Of a stretch of 6,056 bases of DNA, positions 1-5,934 are shown piece after piece. Source of the DNA: Lentisphaerota bacterium (lineage in GTDB: Bacteria > Verrucomicrobiota > Lentisphaeria > Oligosphaerales > JAFGRS01); NCBI GenBank assembly GCA_012514865.1, contig JAAYZO010000454.1, positions 1 through 6,056 on the forward strand, read 5' to 3'. The translations under genes were made by a program, and so were the position numbers. Every line of letters begins with the position of its first letter. Position 1 is the stretch's first letter. The notes beneath the pieces were generated by a model, which had not been told where the DNA came from, did no database searches, and saw only the letters and a program-made list of their open reading frames with translations.

Positions 1-125
1 CCCCTCCAGGGTGCATGGCGTGCAATCCGCGTTTCCGGGGGTCGGGCTGCGCGCGACCCCCGGCTACGATCTGGCACCCCTCCAGGGTGACCGAGTGAGC
101 GCCGCCGCGATCTTCAAACAGCCCT
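1..125 (+). repeat. Truncated copy of a palindromic intergenic element (element L)
   Basis: This aligns by eye at roughly 80% identity to the reverse complement of 5780-5908. The modules in order are: the last 13 bases of a box (1-13); a variable stretch; a 10-bp-stem hairpin CCGGGGGTCG/CGACCCCCGG (35-44 and 54-63, 9-base loop); CTACGAT; a full box CTGGCACCCCTCCAGGGTG (71-89), itself a small CACCC/GGGTG hairpin; a variable stretch; and a terminus ending TTCAAACAGCCCT at 125. The window starts inside the first box, so the left terminus lies outside. It codes for nothing recognisable. By form it is a REP/MITE-like dispersed repeat. The end at 125 is inferred from the matching terminus of the other copy. 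Confidence 0.8.
35..63. other. Central hairpin of element L
   Basis: A perfect 10-bp inverted repeat, CCGGGGGTCG at 35-44 and CGACCCCCGG at 54-63, surrounds a 9-base loop. The same stem occurs in the other element copy with a different 10-base loop, so the stem is conserved while the loop drifts. No T-run follows on either strand, so it is not a standard intrinsic terminator. Confidence 0.75.
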
Positions 126-144
126 GTTCGCGATGGCTTTGGCG

Positions 145-172
145 TTGACAGCGTCCGGGGGGGCACTAGGGT
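145..172 (+). promoter_or_regulatory. Probable sigma70-type promoter of the SNF2 gene
   Basis: A consensus -35 box TTGACA lies at 145-150, followed by a 16-bp spacer and a -10-like TAGGGT at 167-172 (T, A and final T match consensus). Transcription would start near 179, giving a leader of about 40 bases. The box starts 19 bp after the end of the upstream repeat. The gene at the other end of the window has the same 19-bp and 16-bp spacings. The -35 is strong and the -10 moderate. Confidence 0.6.
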
Positions 173-179
173 AAGCGGT

Positions 180-202
180 TCGCCCCGTGGGTTGCGGGGC
201 GA
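180..202 (+). other. Hairpin at the start of the SNF2 leader
   Basis: TCGCCCCG (180-187) pairs with CGGGGCGA (195-202) around a 7-base loop, an 8-bp and almost all-GC stem. It begins at about the predicted transcription start, so the mRNA would carry a stable 5' stem-loop. There is no following T-run, so it is not a terminator. A role in mRNA stability or initiation is inference. Confidence 0.5.
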
Positions 203-220
203 GGCGGGGTCGTCTCCACC

Positions 221-3200
221 ATGCTTGACCGCAATGCCATTCCGGACCGTCGTCGGCCGGGTCGTTCTGCCGGGCGTGCCGAGGCCGCGTCGTCGGCGGC
301 CGGTGCTGATCTGGCGCCGCGTCTTCTGCGTCTTCTGAGCATCCTCTGTGAGCCCGTTCCGGTGGAGGTCCTTCGGGACAGCCTGGCGCAGAGCGGCGGG
401 GCGGTGGCGGACGGTGCCTTCGAGGCGGCGCTGGCGGTTCTGATGAAGGGCGGCCAGGTCGAGACCACGGAGGCGGGTCTGCGGTGTCTGCCGGAGTGTC
501 GGGAGGTGCTGACCCGCGCGGCGGTTGCCGAGGGCAGCTTCGAGGGGATGGCGCGGGCGGTCAAGCGTGTGCTGCCGGTGGCGGTGGCGTGGAACCGTAT
601 GGCGACCTTCCGCACCTGGGAGCAGGGCCTGCGCGAGGTGCGCATCGCCTTCTACCGTCAGGACAGCCGGGGCCTGCAGCAGGCCCTGTGGGAAATGAGT
701 CGGCAGTTCCCGGCGGATGGCGTTCGTGAGCCGCCGCTGGTGGCGATCTGTGCGCATCCCTTCGACCGCGACTGGTTCCTGAGTCTGTCGGCGCCGATTC
801 GGGCTGCCGCTGCCGGCGAGATGCTGTCGTGGTCGGCGTTGCGGCTGGTGCGCTGTGACGAGCTGCTGCACTGCCTGGAGCACGACGGCCTGCGGGTGCC
901 GCCGGCGGTGCGGGTGTTCCAGGCCGACCTGTACATCCTGCAGGGCCGTTTCGAGGATGCCTCGACGGCGCTGCGCGAGGTCGAGGGCCCGGCGCTGGCG
1001 GTACGGCAGGCGTGGATGGCCTTCCTGCGGGGCGACACCGACGGCGCAGTTGCCCAGTTCGAGTCGGGCCTGCACGACCTGCGTCGGGAGCAGACCAAGG
1101 CTGACTGTTATTTCCGCAGCTACGGCGGGCTGTTCCACCTCCTGGCGCTGTTGCGTTCCGGCTCCGAGGCTCATCTGGAGCGTCTGCGTCAGTACCTGCC
1201 CCTGGCGGTGGCGTCCGAGCCGCTGTGGCGGGGCGTGTGCGGTGCCTTGCGCGAGTTGGCGATGGTCGCTTCCGGGGGTGTGGCGGATCTGCCCGAGCTG
1301 TCGGCGGCGGTCGCGGCCGACGTGTCGCCGGCTGAGGGCGGCGGCGGTGGCCCGGACGCCCTGGTGCTGCTCGAGCAGTGCTGTCGGCTGATGGCCTCGC
1401 CGGAGGCCGGCGCGGCCGCCTCGGTGGAGGCCCTCTGGCGGCGTTGTGATGAGGCGGGTTTCGCGTGGGCGGCGAGCGAGGCGGCGGCGTTGCTGACGCA
1501 TCTCGGCGGGCACGCCGCGGCGCGCGAGCAGGCGCAGGCCTTCCGGGAGCGCACCGGCACGGTCGGCCTGGTCGGCACGCTGACCCTCGGCGAGCCCTGG
1601 GAGCGCACCTTGGAGGCGCTGGCGGCGCTGGGCCAGGAGCCGTTGGCGGCGGAGCCTTCCGAGGTCGAGCGTCGGCTGGTGTGGTTTGTGAAGCCGGGCG
1701 AGCGGGAGGGCGAGCCGGTGCAGCTTCGGGCGGCCGAGCAGCACCGCTCGGCCAAGGGCACCTGGACGCGCGGCCGCTCGGTGGCGCTGTTCGAGCTGCA
1801 TACCCTGGCCGGTCGGCCGGGCTGCCTGACCGAGCAGGACCACCGCATCTGTGCGGCGATCGCGGTTCGCTCTGACCGTTGGCAGCCGGAGCAGGTGACC
1901 TACGAGATTCGCGCCGAGGTCGCCCTGCCGGAGATGGTCGGCCATCCGCTGCTCTTCTGGGAGGACAACCCGCGCCTGCGTCTGGAGCTGGTGCGCGGCG
2001 AGCCGGAGCTGGTGGTTCGCGAGCGTGGCGAGGTCCTGGAGCTGACGCTGTCGCCGCCGAGCCGGGGCGACGAGCGTGTGCTGCTCCTGCGTGACAGCCC
2101 GACGCGTCTGCGTCTGGTGCAGCTCGACGCGGTGCACAGCCGCCTGAGCGCGCTTCTGGAGGGCGGCCTGGTGGTGCCGTCGCGGGCGCGCGAGCGCCTG
2201 CGTCAGGCGCTGGGTCCGCTCGCCTCGCGGCTGGTGGTGCAGTCGGACATCGGCTCGCTCGACACGAGTGCGACGCCGGTGCCGGCGGACACGACGCTGC
2301 ATCTGCATCTCCTGCCCAGCGGTGCCGGGCTGACGGTGGAGCTGCTGGTACAGCCCTTTGGCGCGGCGGGTCCGGCCTATGTGCCGGGCCAGGGCGGCAC
2401 GACGGTCGCGGCGTTGGTGGGGGGTCGGCGTCTGGAGACGCAGCGTGATCTCGCGGATGAAGTGCGGCGGTCGCAGGCGGTCGCCGCGGCCTGTCCGGCG
2501 CTGGGGTCTCTGGCGAGCGACCGCTGGAGCGCGAGTCTGGAGGATCCCGAGGACTGCCTTGAGCTGCTCCTGCAGGTCCAGGCGTTGCCGGCGGGCGTGT
2601 CGGTGGAGTGGCCCGAGGGCCGCAGCCTGTCGGTGAGCCGCCGTCTCAGCAGCGCGGACCTGCACCTGAGCGTGCGGCGTCAGCGCGACTGGTTTGCGGT
2701 ATCGGGCGATGTGCAGGTGAACGAGGATCTGACCGTGAGTCTGGCCGAGCTGATTCGGCTGACGGCGGGCAATGGCGGCCGTTTCGTGCCGCTGGGCGAC
2801 GGCCAGTACCTGGCCTTGGCGGACGACTTCCGCCGGCGTCTCGAGGATCTTGCTCTGCTGGGCGAGCCTCGTCGCGAGGGCCTGCGTTTTCATCCCCTGG
2901 CGGCGGCGGCTCTCGAGGGCCTGACCGAGGACATCGGCGGCCTGGAGGCGGACGGCGAGTGGCGTGAGAACCTGTCGCGTCTCGAGGCCTCGCAGCGTCT
3001 CGAGGCGTCCCTGCCGGCGGGTCTGCAGGCCGACCTGCGCGACTACCAGGTCGAGGGCTACCGCTGGCTGTGCCGTCTGGCGGCCTGGGGCGCGGGAGCC
3101 TGCCTGGCTGACGACATGGGCCTTGGCAAGACGGTCCAGGCCCTCTCGGCGATTCTGGCGCGTTCGGCGGGCGGGCCGTCGCTGGTGGTGGCGCCGACGT

Positions 3201-4405
3201 CGGTCTGTCTGAACTGGCGTGACGAGGCGCAGCGTTTCACGCCGGGTCTGCGGGTGTGCCTCTACGGCGATGGTGACCGCGCCGAGATGCTCCGCCAGGC
3301 CGGCCCCGGCGATCTGGTGATCTGCAGCTACGGGCTCATGCAGACCGGCCGCGAGGCGCTCTCGGCGGTGACCTGGGAGACGATCGTGCTGGACGAAGCC
3401 CAGGCGATCAAGAATCCGCGCGCCAAGCGTTCGCAGGTCGCCTTCCGGCTGCGCGGGCGCTTCCGGGTGCTGACCACGGGTACGCCGATCGAGAACAACC
3501 TGGGCGAGCTGCGGAGCCTCTTCCGCTTCATCAACCCGGGCCTGCTGGGGAGCTGGGAGCACTTCAGCGAGCGCTTCGCGCTGCCGGTCGAGCGCGATCA
3601 CGACGACAGCGTGCGCGAGCGTCTGCGGCGGCTGATCGCGCCGTTCATCCTGCGGCGGACCAAGCGCGAGGTCCTGGCGGAGCTGCCGGCGCGCACGGAG
3701 GTCCTCCAGCATGTCCAGCTCAGCGAGCGTGAGCGCGCCTTCTACGAGGCGCTGCGGCGCGAGTCGCTGCGGCGCATTGGGGATCAGACGGGGGGTCCCG
3801 GGGCGCGCCGGATGCAGATTCTGGCCGAGATCACGCGCCTGCGTCAGGCCTGCTGCAATCCGCGCCTGATCGTGCCGCACTGCGACATTGACAGCGCCAA
3901 GCTGGAGGCCTTCGACGGGATTGTCGAGGAACTCCTTGCCAATCGTCACAAGGCCCTCGTTTTCAGTCAGTTCGTGACGCACCTCAGCCTGGTTCGCGAG
4001 CATCTCGACCGCAAGGGGGTGCGCTATCAGTACCTCGACGGCTCGACGCCGCCGCGCGAGCGTGCCGAGCGGGTGGCGGCCTTCCAGCGTGGCGAGGGCG
4101 ACGTCTTCCTGATCAGCCTCAAGGCCGGCGGCACGGGGCTGAATCTGACCGCGGCGGACTACGTCATCCACCTGGATCCATGGTGGAACCCGGCGGTCGA
4201 GGACCAGGCCAGCGACCGCGCCCACCGCATCGGCCAGGTGCAGCCGGTGACCATCTACCGCCTGGTGGCGGCCGACACCATCGAAGACCGCATCGTCGAG
4301 CTGCACCAGCGCAAGCGCGACCTGGCCGACAGCCTTCTGAGCGGCAGCGGGGTGCCGTCGGCGGTATCGGCCGAGGAGCTGCTGCGCCTCATGGCGGGGG
4401 AGTGA
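221..4405 (+). CDS. Large SNF2-family DEAD/DEAH-box helicase (ATP-dependent DNA translocase)
   Basis: A 1394-residue cytoplasmic protein with a complete SNF2 motor at its C-terminus. Visible motifs are LRDYQ (residues 939-943), Walker A MGLGKT (966-971), Walker B DEAQ (1058-1061), motif III LTTGTPIENN (1084-1093), motif IV VFSQF (1247-1251), YLDGST (1271-1276), motif V LKAGGTGLNL (1300-1309) and motif VI DRAHRIGQ (1332-1339) with the arginine-finger region. It should hydrolyse ATP and move along double-stranded DNA, remodelling protein-DNA complexes; its target is unknown. The roughly 940 residues before the motor have no nuclease, SWIM zinc-finger or methyltransferase signature. Residues about 30-100 look like a winged helix and 235-300 like TPR helical hairpins; 480-870 are mainly beta-type and resemble, from memory, the equivalent part of other very large bacterial SNF2 proteins. 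The ATG at 221 fits the promoter, but no Shine-Dalgarno stands at normal spacing (GAGG at 201-204 is too far), so a slightly later start is possible. Intact, single-gene transcript. Confidence 0.95.
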   Translation: MLDRNAIPDRRRPGRSAGRAEAASSAAGADLAPRLLRLLSILCEPVPVEVLRDSLAQSGGAVADGAFEAALAVLMKGGQVETTEAGLRCLPECREVLTRAAVAEGSFEGMARAVKRVLPVAVAWNRMATFRTWEQGLREVRIAFYRQDSRGLQQALWEMSRQFPADGVREPPLVAICAHPFDRDWFLSLSAPIRAAAAGEMLSWSALRLVRCDELLHCLEHDGLRVPPAVRVFQADLYILQGRFEDASTALREVEGPALAVRQAWMAFLRGDTDGAVAQFESGLHDLRREQTKADCYFRSYGGLFHLLALLRSGSEAHLERLRQYLPLAVASEPLWRGVCGALRELAMVASGGVADLPELSAAVAADVSPAEGGGGGPDALVLLEQCCRLMASPEAGAAASVEALWRRCDEAGFAWAASEAAALLTHLGGHAAAREQAQAFRERTGTVGLVGTLTLGEPWERTLEALAALGQEPLAAEPSEVERRLVWFVKPGEREGEPVQLRAAEQHRSAKGTWTRGRSVALFELHTLAGRPGCLTEQDHRICAAIAVRSDRWQPEQVTYEIRAEVALPEMVGHPLLFWEDNPRLRLELVRGEPELVVRERGEVLELTLSPPSRGDERVLLLRDSPTRLRLVQLDAVHSRLSALLEGGLVVPSRARERLRQALGPLASRLVVQSDIGSLDTSATPVPADTTLHLHLLPSGAGLTVELLVQPFGAAGPAYVPGQGGTTVAALVGGRRLETQRDLADEVRRSQAVAAACPALGSLASDRWSASLEDPEDCLELLLQVQALPAGVSVEWPEGRSLSVSRRLSSADLHLSVRRQRDWFAVSGDVQVNEDLTVSLAELIRLTAGNGGRFVPLGDGQYLALADDFRRRLEDLALLGEPRREGLRFHPLAAAALEGLTEDIGGLEADGEWRENLSRLEASQRLEASLPAGLQADLRDYQVEGYRWLCRLAAWGAGACLADDMGLGKTVQALSAILARSAGGPSLVVAPTSVCLNWRDEAQRFTPGLRVCLYGDGDRAEMLRQAGPGDLVICSYGLMQTGREALSAVTWETIVLDEAQAIKNPRAKRSQVAFRLRGRFRVLTTGTPIENNLGELRSLFRFINPGLLGSWEHFSERFALPVERDHDDSVRERLRRLIAPFILRRTKREVLAELPARTEVLQHVQLSERERAFYEALRRESLRRIGDQTGGPGARRMQILAEITRLRQACCNPRLIVPHCDIDSAKLEAFDGIVEELLANRHKALVFSQFVTHLSLVREHLDRKGVRYQYLDGSTPPRERAERVAAFQRGEGDVFLISLKAGGTGLNLTAADYVIHLDPWWNPAVEDQASDRAHRIGQVQPVTIYRLVAADTIEDRIVELHQRKRDLADSLLSGSGVPSAVSAEELLRLMAGE

Positions 4406-4432
4406 GGGGGGCGGCGCGTCGGCACCATGACG

Positions 4433-4449
4433 CAGCCCCCTCGGGGTTG
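4433..4449 (+). terminator. Stem-loop just after the SNF2 stop codon, possible terminator
   Basis: CAGCCCC (4433-4439) pairs with GGGGTTG (4443-4449), one G:T wobble, around a CTC loop, 28 bases past the stop codon. Position suits transcript termination or 3'-end protection, but there is no downstream T-tract, so a classical intrinsic terminator is not supported. Confidence 0.35.
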
Positions 4450-4471
4450 AGTGGGCGGGATGGGATCTGGA

Positions 4472-4527
4472 CCCAGGGTAGCGGCTGCGCCGCAACCCTG
4501 GGCTGGGGGACGCAATCCCGTCGGGAT
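4472..4527. repeat. Double-hairpin intergenic repeat in the convergent spacer
   Basis: The first hairpin has CCCAGGGT (4472-4479) pairing with ACCCTGGG (4495-4502), an A/A mismatch, then GCGGC (4481-4485) with GCCGC (4489-4493) over a 3-base loop. A second follows: ATCCC (4515-4519) with GGGAT (4523-4527). The order, hairpin then a short CAATCCCG-GGGAT stem, recalls a dispersed intergenic repeat of Planctomycetota. That is memory only; no second copy is in this window. Being nearly symmetric and between two gene ends, it could terminate or protect both transcripts. Neither strand has a T-tract. Confidence 0.55.
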
Positions 4528-4533
4528 AGCGGA

Positions 4534-4557
4534 GCCGCCCGGCGGCCCGTGAGCGGG
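4534..4557. other. Two small GC hairpins next to the oxidoreductase stop
   Basis: GCCGC (4534-4538) pairs with GCGGC (4542-4546) over a 3-base loop, and CCCG (4546-4549) pairs with CGGG (4554-4557) over TGAG. They end 5 bases beyond the stop codon of the minus-strand gene. The stems are short and such DNA forms hairpins easily by chance, so a role in 3'-end formation is only possible. Confidence 0.3.
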
Positions 4558-4562
4558 TCGGG

Positions 4563-5591
4563 TTAGAACGTCACCCGGCGGCCGGTCTTGCCCGACTCGT
4601 ACATGGCGCAGACCATCTGCTGGGTCTTGAAGGCCTCGCGGCCGTCGATCTCCGGGGACTCGCCGGCGGCGATGGCTTCGTAGAACTGGTCGATCTGCTT
4701 GACGTGGCTGGCGCCCCAGTAGGACGGCCCGCCGCCGTAGTCGAAGGACTCGGCGGGGTTGGGCCGGGCGATGAACTCGCGGCCGTCGTCGAAGATGACG
4801 CGGCCCTCTTCGGCGAGCATGCGGACGCTGCCGTGTTCGCAGGCGATATCGAGCTCGACCTGGGCGTCATGGCTGTAGTAGTTATTGGCCCAGAAGGCAG
4901 CGCGGACGCCATTGCGGAAGCCGATCACGCCGTCGGCGACGTCTTCGACTTCGATGGTCGGGTGTTCGCGGTTGGCGATGTGGGTATCGATGGTGGCGAT
5001 CTCGTCGCCGACGAACCAGCGCAGCAGGTCGAGGGTATGGATGGCCTGGTCGATGATGACGCCGCCGCCCTCGCGGTCCCAGGTGCCCTTCCAGTCGCTG
5101 CCGGCGTAGTACTCTGGCGGCCGGTACCAGGTAAGGGTCGCCTTGGCGGCGAGGACGCGGCCGAGCCGGCCGGAGTCGAGGGCGCTCTTGATGAGCACGG
5201 AGCCGGCGTTGTAGCGGTTCTGGAAGATGACCCCGAGGCGCCGGCCGGTGGCGTCGGCGCAGTCGATCATGGCCTGGGCGTCCTCGAGGCGGATGGCCAT
5301 CGGCTTTTCGGTGAGGACATGGCAGCCCATCTGCATGGCCTCGATGGCCACCGGGGGGTGGAGGTAGTGGGGCAGGCAGATGTGGACCACGTCGAGCTTC
5401 TCGGCGCGGATCATCTCGCGGTAATCGGTGTAGGTGCGGCGGCAGCCGAAGAGCTTGGCGCGCTCCTCAGCGCGGTCCTGGCGGAGGTCGCAGCAGGCCC
5501 GCACGGTGACACTCTCCTGAGCCCCCGCCGGCATGCCGTGAAAGGGCGAGATGCGGCCGCAGCCAATGATACCGACGCGCAACTTGGCCAT
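4563..5591 (-). CDS. Gfo/Idh/MocA family NAD(P)-dependent oxidoreductase
   Basis: A 342-residue soluble protein, normal length for the family. The N-terminal Rossmann fold opens with VGIIGCGRIS (residues 6-15; glycines 7, 10 and 12), which binds the NAD(P) dinucleotide. The family's EKP motif is at 95-97, with K96 the expected catalytic lysine. The C-terminal alpha/beta domain carries GGGVIIDQAIH (175-185), supplying the usual Asp181/His185 active-site pair. Members oxidise or reduce hydroxyl/keto groups on sugars, inositols and related polyols; the substrate here cannot be read from sequence. No Tat or Sec signal, so cytoplasmic. The ATG at 5591 is chosen because MAKLRVGIIGCG is the typical family N-terminus and a GAGAGG ribosome binding site sits 9 bases upstream. 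The frame stays open to an ATG at 5885, but those 98 codons run through the leader, promoter and repeat and are not credible protein. Stop is TAA. No metabolic neighbour is present to hint at a pathway. Confidence 0.95.
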   Translation of the reverse strand: MAKLRVGIIGCGRISPFHGMPAGAQESVTVRACCDLRQDRAEERAKLFGCRRTYTDYREMIRAEKLDVVHICLPHYLHPPVAIEAMQMGCHVLTEKPMAIRLEDAQAMIDCADATGRRLGVIFQNRYNAGSVLIKSALDSGRLGRVLAAKATLTWYRPPEYYAGSDWKGTWDREGGGVIIDQAIHTLDLLRWFVGDEIATIDTHIANREHPTIEVEDVADGVIGFRNGVRAAFWANNYYSHDAQVELDIACEHGSVRMLAEEGRVIFDDGREFIARPNPAESFDYGGGPSYWGASHVKQIDQFYEAIAAGESPEIDGREAFKTQQMVCAMYESGKTGRRVTF

Positions 5592-5600
5592 CGACGTCTT

Positions 5601-5612
5601 CCTCTCCAGAGG
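5601..5612 (-). promoter_or_regulatory. Ribosome binding site of the oxidoreductase, inside a small hairpin
   Basis: On the minus strand GAGAGG (5606-5601) lies 9 bases before the ATG at 5591 and decides the start. The same bases can pair with the CCTCT just upstream: CCTCT-GG-AGAGG, or CCTC/GAGG with a four-base loop. The mRNA could therefore partly mask its own Shine-Dalgarno. The stem is only 4-5 bp, so the masking is speculative while the ribosome binding site itself is solid. Confidence 0.7.
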
Positions 5613-5712
5613 TACCGAAGATACGGACCCATGCATCGCCGCGCCACCGGGGGCTCGCGGGCATCGCGGCCGGAGGCGGCCGCAGGCTGCCCCGACACGG
5701 GGTGCCGGCGGC
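5613..5712 (-). other. Long leader of the oxidoreductase mRNA
   Basis: With a start near 5726 the untranslated leader would be about 135 bases. It contains two further GC stems: CCCCG-ACA-CGGGG (5690-5702) and GCGGCC/GGCCGC (5666-5671 and 5678-5683). I see no match to a riboswitch class I know, no leader peptide with an obvious message, and no gene. Confidence 0.4.
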
Positions 5713-5734
5713 GTGACCGAAAAAACCCGGTCAC
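5713..5734 (-). promoter_or_regulatory. Operator-like palindrome over the oxidoreductase transcription start
   Basis: GTGACCG (5713-5719) and CGGTCAC (5728-5734) form a perfect 7-bp inverted repeat around 8 bases (AAAAAACC on the plus strand). It overlaps the last two bases of the -10 box and is centred about 3 bp past the predicted start, where repressor operators commonly sit. It could instead be a stem-loop at the very 5' end of the mRNA. No regulator gene is in the window. Confidence 0.45.
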
Positions 5735-5760
5735 TATAGCCGTCCGGGCGGGGCGGGCAA
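5733..5760 (-). promoter_or_regulatory. Probable sigma70-type promoter of the oxidoreductase
   Basis: Read on the minus strand, a -35-like TTGCCC (5760-5755; 4 of 6 consensus) is followed by a 16-bp spacer and a -10 TATAGT (5738-5733; 5 of 6). Transcription would begin near 5726. The -35 starts 19 bp after the end of the upstream repeat, the same geometry as at the SNF2 gene, which supports both predictions. Confidence 0.65.
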
Positions 5761-5768
5761 CCCGCACC

Positions 5769-5779
5769 GTCGGCGCTGC
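5769..5779. repeat. 11-bp direct repeat, copy 1, abutting element R
   Basis: GTCGGCGCTGC here is identical to 5935-5945. The two copies touch the two ends of the repeat element exactly, as a target-site duplication would. Local DNA is rich in similar GTCGGCG words, so chance is not excluded. Confidence 0.5.
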
Positions 5780-5934
5780 AGGGCTGACCGAAGATCGCGT
5801 CAGCGCTCACCTGGCCACCCTGAAGGGGTGCCAGATCGTAGCCGGGGGTCGCGCGAGAGCACGACCCCCGGAAACACGAGCCCACGAACCACGCACCCTG
5901 AAGGGGTGCCAGAACCGGACTTTCAAACAGCCCT
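5780..5934 (-). repeat. Complete palindromic intergenic element (element R)
   Basis: This is a 155-bp element, the inverted-orientation partner of the repeat at 1-125. Its ends are perfect 7-bp inverted repeats, AGGGCTG (5780-5786) and CAGCCCT (5928-5934). Inside, on the minus strand, are: box CTGGCACCCCTTCAGGGTG (5912-5894); a variable stretch of about 20 bp; a hairpin with stem CCGGGGGTCG/CGACCCCCGG (5871-5862 and 5851-5842, 10-base loop); CTACGAT; an identical second box (5834-5816); and a variable tail with GCGATCTTC. The whole is roughly symmetric: terminus, box, hairpin, box, terminus. It encodes no transposase, so it is a miniature non-autonomous element or a REP-like structural repeat. 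Mobility is inferred. Confidence 0.75.
5842..5871. other. Central hairpin of element R
   Basis: A perfect 10-bp stem, CCGGGGGTCG (5842-5851) with CGACCCCCGG (5862-5871), encloses a 10-base loop that differs from the 9-base loop of the other copy. Stem conservation against loop drift suggests that pairing matters, or that the stem is the recognised part. Confidence 0.75.

Noticed and set aside
35..63. Intrinsic terminator of an upstream gene
   Set aside because: The stem is strong but no T-tract follows on either strand, and the same stem recurs as the centre of the repeat.
166..645. Minus-strand open frame opposite the start of the SNF2 gene
   Set aside because: The translation is Arg/Ser/Pro/Ala-rich without any fold or motif, as expected for the complement of GC-rich codons; the plus strand is clearly the gene.
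1189..1848. 219-codon minus-strand open frame inside the SNF2 gene
   Set aside because: It is a low-complexity Ser/Ala/Arg shadow lying wholly within a coding region with family similarity in the other strand.
3392..3403. DEAQ instead of DEAH/DEGH in Walker B
   Set aside because: DEAQ followed by AIKN is usual in bacterial SNF2 proteins; it is not a defect.
221..4405. Anti-phage role for the SNF2 protein (for example a DISARM DrmD-like component)
   Set aside because: No methyltransferase, nuclease, PLD or other defence partner is in the window, and the other gene is a metabolic-type dehydrogenase. Motor motifs alone do not support it.
5816..5912. CRISPR-like array because of repeated 19-bp boxes
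   Set aside because: There are only two boxes per element, separated by a conserved hairpin rather than unique spacers, and no cas gene is present.
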